DNA of 54,629 bases. Source: Cuspidothrix issatschenkoi CHARLIE-1. Lineage in GTDB: Bacteria > Cyanobacteriota > Cyanobacteriia > Cyanobacteriales > Nostocaceae. A program made the translations under genes and the position numbers. Where the stretch lies: NCBI RefSeq assembly GCF_002934005.1, contig NZ_PGEM01000003.1, positions 17,516 to 72,144 on the forward strand. Reading direction: 5' to 3'. Every line of letters starts with the position of its first letter. Position 1 is the first letter of the stretch. The notes beneath the pieces were generated by a model that saw only the letters and a list, made by a program, of their open reading frames with translations, was not told where the DNA came from and did not search any database. Shown here in pieces: positions 1-10,600 of the stretch.

Positions 1-18
1 TGGAGTTCTCTATCATGC

Positions 19-24
19 TCCGGA
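19..24 (-). promoter_or_regulatory. DIF-type TCCGGA box of a truncated nsiR1-like unit
   Basis: TCCGGA lies in the same flanking sequence (TTCTCTATCATGC just before it) as in the complete unit at 199-293. By the fixed 37-nt geometry of the other units, its minus-strand RNA would start left of position 1, so the repeat array continues outside the window. Confidence 0.5.
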
Positions 25-198
25 AAAAAATGGGGCTAAGGAGATCAAGGAGTCACCGAGTCAGGAGTTCAACGAGTTTTTGGATTTGAAAATTTTGATT
101 TCTCAGACTAAAAATCTTTTGTTTTGGTACTATACTCGTTCCAAACCTTTGATTGGTCCGGGTTTTGCATTTTTTCATCAAGTCCTAACTAGAAAAGG

Positions 199-256
199 AA
201 AAAACCCCCAGTGGTGTTAGCCAGCCAGGGGAAGTTAGTTATCAGGGTGCATCTAC
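199..256 (-). ncRNA. nsiR1: NsiR1-like small RNA, unit A
   Basis: A repeat unit of about 58 nt read on the minus strand. It begins near GTAGATGCACCC at 256 and ends in a C-rich/G-rich hairpin followed by a T-run near 200. The palindromic TCCGGA at 288-293 sits 37 nt upstream of the assumed 5' end, the geometry of the DIF+ (heterocyst-type) promoters described in Anabaena/Nostoc. NsiR1 is known as a nitrogen-stress small RNA of about 60 nt, encoded in tandem repeats upstream of hetF, and this array is upstream of hetF. Ends are inferred by eye. The hairpin stem of this unit has a mismatch; units B and D pair better. Confidence 0.75.
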
Positions 257-287
257 TGGCTAATTGTTCTGGAGTTCTCTATCATGC

Positions 288-293
288 TCCGGA
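288..293 (-). promoter_or_regulatory. DIF-type TCCGGA box for unit A
   Basis: TCCGGA ends exactly 37 nt upstream of the conserved GTAGATGC start of unit A, the same distance as at 434-439 and 940-945. The motif is palindromic, so direction is taken from the hairpin and T-run of the downstream unit. Confidence 0.65.
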
Positions 294-344
294 AAGAAAT
301 GGGTGTATGGCTATAATTATGTATGTGGTGCTAATTAGAAAAAG

Positions 345-402
345 AAAAAAACCCCAGTGGTGTTAGTCAGCTGGGGGAGTTGAGTTATCAGGGTGCATCT
401 AC
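345..402 (-). ncRNA. nsiR1: NsiR1-like small RNA, unit B
   Basis: Second complete unit on the minus strand, again starting GTAGATGCACCC (5' end near 402). It ends in a hairpin with a CCCCAG/CTGGGG stem followed by at least seven T. TCCGGA at 434-439 provides the DIF-type box. The unit shares most positions with unit A (199-256) and keeps its length of about 58 nt, as expected for a family of near-identical small RNAs expressed early in heterocyst differentiation. Orientation is opposite to hetF. Confidence 0.78.
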
Positions 403-433
403 CAATAATCTGTTCCTGGTTTTTAACTTATGC

Positions 434-439
434 TCCGGA
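434..439 (-). promoter_or_regulatory. DIF-type TCCGGA box for unit B
   Basis: TCCGGA sits 37 nt from the conserved GTAGATGC start at 402. The identical spacing across three units supports promoter function. Confidence 0.65.
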
Positions 440-483
440 CAAAATTACCTGAATATCACTCTATGTCACATACCGAAAAAATT

Positions 484-533
484 TCTGTGGCTAGTAGCTG
501 GTTAGGGGAGTTAGTTGTTAGGACATCATCTAC
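484..533 (-). ncRNA. Degenerate NsiR1-like unit C
   Basis: This stretch keeps the GTAGATG start (527-533 on the plus strand reads CATCTAC) and part of the G-rich arm. It has no TCCGGA at the expected place near 565-570 and no clear terminator hairpin with T-run. It is probably a decayed, silent repeat unit. Confidence 0.4.
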
Positions 534-696
534 TTAATACAACAGGAGCCAGAAGTCAGGAGTAAAACTAGCTTGCTGCCTGGCTTTGAATTTAGATCCT
601 GTACCTCATTAATTTGTAATCTGGTGTATCTGATTTAAAAATGCTGATAAACGTTCTTGGCAACCAGGGACGTTTTTATTTGCCACAATCAAAACT

Positions 697-843
697 AGGA
701 CTTACGCAAGTGTCACACCAAAAAATCTGTTGTAGGGTGCGTCAGACAGCGTAAATTATGTAAATAACCAAATTGTTGATATCTGATGTGGTTGGTGAGC
801 TTGTCGAACCACACCCTACCAATATGTCAGTTGCCTAAGTCCT
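697..843. repeat. MITE copy 1 (AGGACTTACGC ends)
   Basis: Starts with AGGACTTACGC and ends with the imperfect inverse CCTAAGTCCT. One base further out on each side are T and A, flanked by the 5-bp direct repeat AAAAC (691-695 and 845-849), a target-site duplication. No coding capacity. The interior (147 bp) differs from the shorter copies elsewhere in the window. Confidence 0.75.
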
Positions 844-851
844 AAAAACAA

Positions 852-908
852 GAAAACCCCTAGTGGATTGTTATCAACTAGGGGAATTGAAGATCAAGGT
901 GCATCTAC
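852..908 (-). ncRNA. nsiR1: NsiR1-like small RNA, unit D (nearest hetF)
   Basis: Third complete unit, separated from B by the degenerate unit and a MITE. It begins GTAGATGCACC (5' end near 908) and ends in an 8-bp stem (CCCCTAGT with ACTAGGGG) plus TTTTC. It lies on the strand opposite hetF, about 320 bp upstream of the hetF start. If hetF has a long 5' leader, this RNA would be antisense to it. NsiR1 in Nostoc has been reported to influence HetF; that this copy does so here is inference. Confidence 0.72.
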
Positions 909-939
909 CAATAAAAATTTCTGGACGGGGATCAAAGAA

Positions 940-945
940 TCCGGA
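940..945 (-). promoter_or_regulatory. DIF-type TCCGGA box for unit D
   Basis: TCCGGA lies 37 nt upstream of the unit D start at 908, the same geometry as the other complete units. Confidence 0.65.
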
Positions 946-1227
946 ATAAAGTTGTCGAAGGCCAGGGGGCAGAAAACTGCTCTTGAAAAACTAGATTAAG
1001 ATGGATGGAGAATGAACCCATAATTGAAACATTAGTGTGGCAAAATACATCTAAAATATGAGCGGAACTAGCTGGTGATGAGGTGGTTTGCAAAAGTAAT
1101 GAAGATTTATAGGTTTTACCTACAATTATTATGGTGCAATTTTTAGGCGCGATAAGTTCAATATGAATGTATAAGTTGCGCCAAGCTGTGCTGATCAGCA
1201 TTGTCTAAGTTTTATGGAGCAGAAGTT

Positions 1228-3708
1228 GTGACCCAGGAATTTCATCTTTCCGCAACGCCGGTGGGACAAAATGACTATCTGGTGAGGACGGAACAAGTTG
1301 CACCTGGGGTGCCGTTGGCAGAAGAACTGGTGCATTGGCCTGTGGCGGAGTGGTTAGCTGCGGCAGGACATTTGATGGATGACCCTTTGCAATTGGTTTT
1401 GCAGGGGGATATTATGACCAGAAACTCTGTTAATTTGGTGGCCTTGGGTCAGGAGTTGTATAATGCGCTATTTCAAGGAACTCTGAGAGATAGTTGGATT
1501 ACTGCTCAAGGTATTGCCCAAAATCACCAGCAGGTGCTACGGCTGAGATTGGGGTTGAAGGATACCAAGTTGGCGCGGTTGCCGTGGGAAGTGATGCACG
1601 CGGGCGATCGCCCTTTAGCTACGGGTCCCTATATTACCTTTGCTCGTTACCAAAGTGGTATTGCTCCAGCATCCCGGTTAATGAGTAATAATTTGCCCCA
1701 GATGTCAGAAGGACGGGGGCTGAGAGTCTTAATGGTGATTTCTTCCCCAACTGACTTGGTACGGCTGGATTTGCTGAAACAGGAAGCTATCAACCTCAAG
1801 GCCGAACTACATCGCCAAGCGTTAAGGATGGCGGATAGTAATCATCATCTACCGGAAATTGAGTTAACGGTTTTAGATCAACCGGGGAGAGAAGAACTCA
1901 CCCAAGCTTTAGAACAAGGACATTATCATATTCTTCATTATTCAGGCCATAGTAACGCGGGCGACAATGGTGGACAAATTTATCTGGTGAGTAAAAAAAC
2001 TGGTTTAACAGAAATTCTCAGCGGGGATGATTTAGCTGGGTTGTTGGTGAATAATAATATTCAAATGGCGGTATTTAACTCCTGTTTGGGAGCGTATAGG
2101 GCTAGACCCCAGAGTGGGGAAGATTCGGCGGAACGGAATTTAACAGAAAGTTTGGTGAAACGGGGCATTAGAAGTATTTTGGCGATGTCAGAACGCATTC
2201 CTGATGAGGTGGCGCTGACGTTAACCCAGTTGTTTTACCGGAATTTGAATCAGGGTTATGCTTTGGATTTGTGTGTGAGTCGGGTACGTCAAGGCTTAAT
2301 TTCTGCTTATGGTTCTCAACAAATGTACTGGGCTCTACCGATTTTGTATCTTCAGCGAGACTTTGATGGTTGTTTAGTGCCAAGTGCTAATTTATCTGAC
2401 TACTCGCAGTTATTGAGTGAATATCAGCCAGGGATAGCAGCTAATAATTATAACTATACTGGGGTGGGGAATAATCCAGAAATGAGTTTAGGGATTGATG
2501 ACATTCTCAATCCTAATTTAGATGGGGATCGGTCGGGTCTAGACTGGCTGGAGGAAGATACTTGGGGTGATGTGGTAGATGAAATTGAATATGATGATCC
2601 TGGCTATCATCAAGATTCGGCCATGGTTTCTGATTTATTGAGTGAGCTTCGCTCTTCTGTGAAGTCATCGGAAGAACCAAGTATGAAGGCGGAACTCATT
2701 CAAGAGGATAAGCCCCATCTGTCACAAATGCAGGTTTCCCCAACTGAGCAAAATTTAGATTGGAGGAATGTACCGACTCAAATTACATCGACTTCAGGGA
2801 ATATCGAGAAGCGTCAGACCAATCCTCAGTTATCACCTTCACCTGTACCAAATCAGGGTCATGGCTCTGGGCGGACAAAATCGCCATTGCTGTTATATGG
2901 TCTTGGTGGTGCGGGTGCAATGGCGATTATTGCTGGTATAGGTTGGTGGTGGTATCAATATCAATTTCCCCGGTCTGGTGAGATGCCGATAATTCCTAAC
3001 CAAAATTCCGTAAATCAACAATATCCTCAGATTAATTTGGCTACTTCAGCTACAGGTATTGTTACCGCTACAGCTACCGCACAGTTAACTCAGGGCAATT
3101 TAAAGGCTGGTTTGGATGCCATTGATGAATTACTCAATCGTGGGGCTTTTGGGTCAGCAGAAACGGCTTTAAATTTGATTCGTCCAGAGGATGGGGAAAA
3201 TCCATCGGTGAACTTTTTACGGGGGCGGTTGGCTTGGCAGTTGGTACAAACTAAAAATAATAAGTATAGTATTGATGATGCCCGTCGTTATTGGACTAGG
3301 GCGGTAGAGAATCAACCGGATTCTATTGTGTATAAAAATGCTTTGGGATTTGCCTACTATGCGGAAAACAATCTCAATTATGCTAATGATGCTTGGTTTA
3401 AATCCCTGAATGTGGCTTTAAAACCCCAGGAAAATAAAAATTCTAGCCCAGTGAAATATCCGCAAATAGCTGGTAATGAGGAGGCTTTGACTGCTTATGC
3501 TGGGTTAGCTTTAGGTTTATATAAATCGGCTCAAAGTCATACGGGTGATAAACGCCAGCAATATTTACATGAGGCGATTAAACTGCGACAAATGGTAATC
3601 CAAAATGCGCCCACGAATTTTACCGTTGAGAAGTTGTCACAAAATTGGTTGTGGACGGAACAGGCGATCGCAGATTGGCGATCGCTTTTGCAAGAAAATA
3701 GTCCATAA
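1228..3708 (+). CDS. hetF: HetF, CHAT-domain caspase-like protein of heterocyst control
   Basis: A protein of 826 residues with an N-terminal CHAT (caspase-like) domain, one membrane segment and a TPR-like C-terminal region. The presumed catalytic His is in HYSGH (about residue 241) and the Cys in FNSCLGA (about 286). The transmembrane stretch is at about 554-575 (LLLYGLGGAGAMAI...), and repeats typical of TPR follow from about 650. HetF is needed for heterocyst differentiation and normal HetR turnover in Nostoc. The nsiR1-like array upstream strongly supports the name. GTG at 1228 (VTQEFHL...) is chosen because ATGGAG lies 9-13 nt upstream and family members start similarly; an in-frame TTG at 1201 would add nine residues. 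The 3' end contains GCGATCGC. Confidence 0.85.
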   Translation: MTQEFHLSATPVGQNDYLVRTEQVAPGVPLAEELVHWPVAEWLAAAGHLMDDPLQLVLQGDIMTRNSVNLVALGQELYNALFQGTLRDSWITAQGIAQNHQQVLRLRLGLKDTKLARLPWEVMHAGDRPLATGPYITFARYQSGIAPASRLMSNNLPQMSEGRGLRVLMVISSPTDLVRLDLLKQEAINLKAELHRQALRMADSNHHLPEIELTVLDQPGREELTQALEQGHYHILHYSGHSNAGDNGGQIYLVSKKTGLTEILSGDDLAGLLVNNNIQMAVFNSCLGAYRARPQSGEDSAERNLTESLVKRGIRSILAMSERIPDEVALTLTQLFYRNLNQGYALDLCVSRVRQGLISAYGSQQMYWALPILYLQRDFDGCLVPSANLSDYSQLLSEYQPGIAANNYNYTGVGNNPEMSLGIDDILNPNLDGDRSGLDWLEEDTWGDVVDEIEYDDPGYHQDSAMVSDLLSELRSSVKSSEEPSMKAELIQEDKPHLSQMQVSPTEQNLDWRNVPTQITSTSGNIEKRQTNPQLSPSPVPNQGHGSGRTKSPLLLYGLGGAGAMAIIAGIGWWWYQYQFPRSGEMPIIPNQNSVNQQYPQINLATSATGIVTATATAQLTQGNLKAGLDAIDELLNRGAFGSAETALNLIRPEDGENPSVNFLRGRLAWQLVQTKNNKYSIDDARRYWTRAVENQPDSIVYKNALGFAYYAENNLNYANDAWFKSLNVALKPQENKNSSPVKYPQIAGNEEALTAYAGLALGLYKSAQSHTGDKRQQYLHEAIKLRQMVIQNAPTNFTVEKLSQNWLWTEQAIADWRSLLQENSP

Positions 3709-3812
3709 TTGGAGACAATGAAAAAACCGTGCAAATTCCATACATGAGGCTGAAATTAAACAACTATGGCTAGATTGACAGTGTGAGACAATGAATCTGG
3801 TTAGATATATAA

Positions 3813-4181
<369 letters not shown>

Positions 4182-4290
4182 ATACTAAGTGTTAGGTGTT
4201 GCGTATCCAAAAAATGGGCGTTGCTGAATCTCCGAAGATGAAAACAGAAAATCAGCAGCACTTTTTATATATAGCAATGCTATAACAACA

Positions 4291-4323
4291 AGATCCCCGA
4301 CTTCTTAAAGAAGTCGGGGATCT
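4291..4323. repeat. 33-bp hairpin repeat, possible terminator after glnB
   Basis: Perfect 15-bp stem (AGATCCCCGACTTCT and its inverse) with a 3-base loop. The same hairpin with one changed base pair occurs at 10967-10999, and an interrupted copy at 32001-32067. It lacks a long T-run, so it may be a mobile palindrome that also stops transcription. Confidence 0.6.
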
Positions 4324-4328
4324 GAATA

Positions 4329-4550
4329 TTGCAACTCACATTCCGCATAAGCGGAGAATAAAAAAATAATTATCTCCAAAAACATTGTTTGGTAAGGGTT
4401 TTCAGGATTTTAGTTCAAAGGAACTATAAAATGTTTATTAGGAATTTATCTCATTTATTGAGAATATTTTTGGAGTAAAGTTTGTACAACCCTGAATCTT
4501 TCGTGATAATTATTCAGAATTGGATTTTATCTGCGGAATGTGGGTTGCAA
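4329..4550. repeat. MITE-like inverted-repeat element
   Basis: Imperfect terminal inverted repeats of 19 bp (TTGCAACTCACATTCCGCA at 4329-4347; its inverse with one change at 4532-4550). TAATTATC occurs as a second inverted pair further inside. The interior of about 180 bp is AT-rich and has no coding capacity. I saw no clear target duplication. It fills most of the 471-bp gap between glnB and the helicase gene. Confidence 0.55.
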
Positions 4551-4652
4551 GGTTCACAAATTAAACAGGATGGTTATAGTCCTCTACCTAGTTAATGCTG
4601 GAATTACTGTATAATTATCTTTATTAGTTCACTCAAAGATACCACAACAGCT

Positions 4653-7600
4653 ATGACACATCAAAATCTTGAACTTAGGGTAGAACATAAACCCTTATTT
4701 AGTTTCGCACTTGAACAGTCAGGAGTGCCTCTAGTTGGTCCTGTATATATTGTGAATAATGATCCTTCACCTTTAGAAAATGCAATATTAGAAGTAGCTT
4801 TATCTCCTGATCTTGGAGAAGCATTATATATACCAATTCCGAGACTTCATGGAGGAGAGGGGTGTAAATTTGATGTTATTGATATCCACTTACCTCCCGG
4901 TAGACTTGCGAAAACATTGGAATCTGAAAGAATTATATTAGAATGTAGCGTTAAACAAGAGGATCAGATTCTTAAAAAATATCAAAAAGAAGTTACATTA
5001 CTAGCGTATAACGATTATAGTTTAAAAGATTTATATTTAGAATTATTGGCTTGTTTTGTTACTCCTAATCATCCTGTAATTATGCAGGTTTTGAAACAAG
5101 TACGGGAAATTTTAAAAAGCAATACCGGAGATAATTCTTTACCTGGATATCAAACAGGAAATCCTCAAAAAGTTTATGAAATGACTAAAGCTTTATATGA
5201 AACTTTTAAAGAATTAGGAATTTCTTATATTGATCCACCTGCTTCTTTTGAAGGTCATCAAAAAATTAGATTTGCAGATCAAGTATTACAAGATCAAATG
5301 GGAACTTGTCTTGATCTATCAGTTTTAGCTTGTTCTTGTTTAGAACAAATGGGTTTATATCCCTTATTTGTTATAATCGAAGGTCATGCTTTTATTGGCG
5401 TATGGTTGCAAGAAGAAGAATGTAATCATGACCTCATTATAGATGATAAATTTAAATTAATTAACTTTTGTCAATCTGGAAACCTGCTAGTTTTTAACTC
5501 CAGTTCCTATGCAGAATATCCGCAACCTTCCTTTCAGCAAGCAATAGATGTAGCCTTCAACTATCTAAATAATACTCCCTTAGTTGGAGTAGTTGATATC
5601 AACATTGCGAGAAATAATGGCTATAAACCTTTACCAATTCGGATGGAAGCAGTTGAAAATACTGAAGTTGATCATGCAGAAATTACCAGTTTAGCAAAAC
5701 AAATCTTAAAACAAGCTGCATTAGCTCAAAAGAATGGAGAAGTTGAACCTATTACCAAACAAAAAGTAAAAGAGAAGTTACCAGAAACAGTAGAAAAACG
5801 CTTTCAGAGATGGAAAGCAAGTTTATTAGATTTATCTACAAAAAATAGACTATTAAACCTTGCGAACTTAGATGTTAGTAAATTAATTGCAGAAATTTTA
5901 ATTAAAGAAATTCAAATTTATTTAGCTGGTATTATTAATAACCATATTGAAGAATCTCAAGAAAATACAGATTCAGAATTAATTGCTCAGTTAATACAAA
6001 TATTTGAGAGTATCAAGACAGAAAAAATATTAGGAAAAGATTTTAATTTAAGTCAGCAATTTAATTTAGATGCTTATGTTAAAAGTTTTAATCAAAATAT
6101 AGAATTTCCATTTTTACAACAAGAATTACAAAGAATAATTGGGCAATATGAAACAGCTTTACTTAATCACGCTTATCAAGCCTTTTTGAAAAAGGTTAAC
6201 ATAAAAAAACAAACATTCATAATTTTAGATATACATGATAAATTACTACCAGAGTTTGAAGATTATCTTGCATCTGGTCAGTCAATTGAAATTATTCCAG
6301 GTTCAGATGATAAAGACCAAAGAAATCAGCAATTATTACAAAATAGAAGTGATGAAAGTGAAATATTAGCAAGAAAAGCATCAGATTTATCCCAGGGTAA
6401 ATGTCAAGCTGTACAAGGATTAGGACTACCTATTTTATGTGATAGCACATGGCTTTCTTCCATAGGTAAAATATTAGAAAAAGAAGCGATTCTCAGTAAA
6501 GAAGAAACCGGAGCTAGTAACCTTTATATTGCATTAGGTTTACTGCAATATAAAGAAAAAGCAAAGGAAATTCCCCAACTAGCACCTTTATTTTTATATC
6601 CTATTAACTTAACTGTTAATCGTAGTAATTATCGAGTTAATTTTAAATTAGGAGATAACGATCCATTAGGAAATGTGACTTTATTTGAAAAAATCCGTAA
6701 AGATTATGGATTAGAAATACAAATTCTCGCTAAACCTCCAGAAGACGAAAGTGGATTTGATATTACTAAAGCTTTCCAAGAAATTAGAAAAGTTATTGCC
6801 AATCAACCGGGATGGTTAGTAATAGATGCTGTCGTAATTACCACTTTTAACTTTGGTAAGTTCCTCCTATGGAAAGATTTGCAGGATAATACAGAGATTT
6901 TGTTGAAAAATCCCCTAGTTCAACATATTGCTATGGGAGGTTTACAACCTCTTGCTGATCCTGTGGGAGAAATACAACCTCAGATTTTGGATACTCTTCC
7001 AATGTCAGAAATACCAATGGTAGTTGATGCAGATTCTTCTCAACTTTCTGCTGTTTATGCAGCATTACAAGGACGTAGTTTTGTACTGCAAGGACCACCA
7101 GGAACAGGAAAATCACAAACTATTACTAACTTAATTGCTGCTTTTTTAGCTAAAGGTAAATCAGTTTTATTTGTAGCTGAAAAAATGACAGCTTTGGAAG
7201 TTGTTCAACGTCGTTTAAATCAAATAGGATTAGGTGATTTTTGTTTAGAACTCCATAGTGATAAAGCTAACCGTAAACAAGTTATTACTTCTTTAGCAAC
7301 ATCTTTAAATCAAGAACGGTTATCTAATGTACCTTTGGCAGAAATTATTGAAGAATTAGAACAAATTAAACAACAACTTGCTACTTATCCTCAAATATTG
7401 CATCATCAATATCCTATTGGTAATTCTCTCTATGGAGTTTTAGGAGAATTAACACAACTAGAAAATATTGAATCTATCCATTTATCAGGAATAGATATAG
7501 ATAATTTAACTCAAGCGCAGTTAAAAAAATTCAGTAATTTACTAGATCAATATGTGATCCGTGCCAAAAAAGTTGGTGCTATTGATCAAAATCCTTGGAA

Positions 7601-10600
7601 AATTAGTAATTGTTGTGAATCAAGTTTATCCCTACAAGATGAAATCAGTAATTTTCTGAATCAACTAAAAGCCAAGTTATCTAATTTAGACAAAGCATTA
7701 ACGGCATTTTTGACAACTTTATCAATAGATATTAAACCTTCTTTAAATTTATTACGACAATTACCACAAATAGGACTTGATTTAGCTGCGGGGGGAATTT
7801 ATGTCGCAGCTTTTGATCAAGAAAAATGGTTGAATATCTATCAATTTACTAATGGTTATTTACAGTCCTCACGTCAGATGTTAAAACATCAAACTCAATT
7901 AGCACAACATTGGAATGAGCAAATATATACTTGCGATTTAGAAAAACAGTTAAAAACCTTTGAAAAAGTTCAGAAATCCTTTCCTTTATTACGTTGGTTT
8001 TTACAAATTATTCCCCGTTTCTCTCTCCGTTCTTTTACTAAAGGTAAACTACCTGACAATGAACAAATTATTCAAGATTTGCGATTAGCTTTAGAATTAA
8101 AAAAAATAAATGAAAATCTGCAAAAACAAAAGCCAAAACTTGATAAATTATTTGCTCCTATTTGGAAACCAGATTATAACAATGTCAGTGAATTACAAGG
8201 ATTAATAGAAAGAAGCCATCGCTTTTATAATTTTATACTTACTCTTGATAATGACTTAATACAGATCATTCAAAAAATCAAATCAAGAGCTAACGAAAAG
8301 GTTATTAACTATCCACAAATACAAGATATAACAGATAATTTGATTCAGAGTTTTCATGATTTAGAATCAACTTTAAATCAATTCATGGCAAAAATACAGA
8401 CTGAAAATGAAATTATTGCCAGTTCCAGTCAGGATTTTATTGACCAGTTGCATAATTTAATTACTCAACTCAGTCTTCATAAATCAGATTTTCCAAATTG
8501 GTGTCTTTACAATCAAATTTGCTCCGAATTAGCACAAAATCATCTTAACCCATTAGTAGAAGCTCATCATCAGGGAGAGATTGAATTAGAAGATATTCAC
8601 AAGGTTTTGTTAAAATCTATTCTGCGACCTTGGTTTGTGAAAAATTTTGATACTCAACCTGTATTACGTAATTTTGAAGGTGGAGAACAATCACAAAAAA
8701 TAGAGAAATTCCGTCAATTACAAAAGCGATATTTAAAACTGTGTCAAGATTTTATCCGTGCTAATTTAGCAGAAAAACTACCTGGAAACAATGTAGTTTT
8801 TGAGGGTTCAGAAATAGGGATTATTAAAAAAGAAAACCAGAAACAAAAAGGACATATATCTATTAGGTCTTTATTTAAAAAAATTCCCAATCTTTTACCG
8901 AGATTAAAACCTTGTTTTTTTATGAGTCCTTTATCTGTGGCTCAATATTTACCTGCTGATGGTACACAGTTTGATTTAGTTGTATTTGATGAAGCATCCC
9001 AGTTAGAAACTCATGATGCAATTGGGGCGATCGCTAGAGGAAAACAAGTTATTATAGTGGGTGACTCTAAACAAATGCCACCAACTTGCTCAGTAGGTAA
9101 AAATAATAGTGATTCTATCACAGATGAAGATGATATTGTAGATTTAGAGAGTTTGCTTGATGAGGCGATCGCTAGTCAATTTCCCGAACAAATGCTGCAA
9201 TGGCATTATCGCAGTCGTCATGAAACTTTAATTGATTTTAGTAATAGAAATTACTATGATGGTAAACTAACTATTTTCCCAACCGCAAATAGTTTTAATC
9301 CTTCCTTGGGTTTAAAATGGCATCACACTCCTGATGGACTTTATGAACCAGGAGAAAGAACAAATAAACGAGAAGCCAGAGTATTGGTAGAATTTTTAGT
9401 GCAGCAATTACGAACTTATCAAAGACATGAACGCACATTTGGCATAATTACATTTAGTTTGTCACAAAAAGAAGTAATTGATCAATTATTAGAAAATGCT
9501 TGTGCTAAATATCCAGAAATTGCACCACATTTTGATAAAGAATTTAGTGAATACGTCTTTGTTAAAAATCTAGAAAGTGTTCAGGGAGATGAACGAGATG
9601 AAATTTTATTTAGTATTTGTTATGCTCCTACTCAACATGGTCAAATGTCCATGAAATTTGGTAATTTAAACAATGTGGGTGGAGAAAGAAGACTTAATGT
9701 TGCACTCACTCGTGCGCGTCTATGTTTACGTATTTTTTCAACAATAACTGCTTCCCAAATTGATTTAAAACGTACCAATGCAATTGGAGTTAGTCACCTC
9801 AAAGATTTTCTGGAATTTGCAGAAAAATTAGGTACATCAAAAGCCACTCAGTTTTTAAGAACTAACGACTTTGATAGTGGTATAGAACAGGAAATTTATC
9901 AAGCCTTAGTTGATATGGGCTATACCGTTAATTGCAAAGTTGGTTGTGGAGATTATCGTATTGATTTAGCTGTATTTCATCCTCATAAATCAGATGTTTA
10001 TGTGCTTGGTATTGAAACTGATGGAAAAACTTATAAATCAGCCGCTACTGTACAAGATCGGGAGGGTGTGCGTCCATCAGTATTACAAAGTTTAAATTGG
10101 CGCATACATAGAATTTGGTCACTCGATTGGCAATTTAAACGAGAACAAGAATTAGAAAGATTAAAACAAGCATTAGAAACTGCAATTCAAGAATTTGATC
10201 AAGAAGATACTACAAATACTGAAATTACTGTTAAAACTAATCAAGTTGAAACAGATAAATCTCTCACATCAAATTTGCATCAATTAAAATCATTAGTAAT
10301 TGAACCTCCTGAAGTAAACTCTATTAAAAGTTCATCTATCGAAAAAACATTTGTAGAAAAAACTCATGAAAATACTAACTTTGCTACTCCTATAATCCCT
10401 TACCAAATAGCAGTATTAAAAATTGTAACTACAGAAAATCAATTAATTTATAATGACGAAGCAACACCTATAATTAAACAACAAATCTTATCTATAGCAG
10501 AAATTGAAGCCCCCATTTTAATTACAGACATTGTACGTTTTGTAGCTCGGTGTTGGTCGTTCAGTAAAGTTTCCCAAGCACTTACTAAACGTATTACTGA

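Noticed and set aside
1-945. CRISPR array
   Set aside because: The repeats are unequal in spacing, contain promoters and terminator hairpins, and fit small-RNA genes. No other region shows repeat-spacer structure, and no cas gene is present.
932-1201. 89-codon minus-strand frame upstream of hetF
   Set aside because: Overlaps the nsiR1-like promoter region and the hetF leader. No ribosome site and no protein-like composition.
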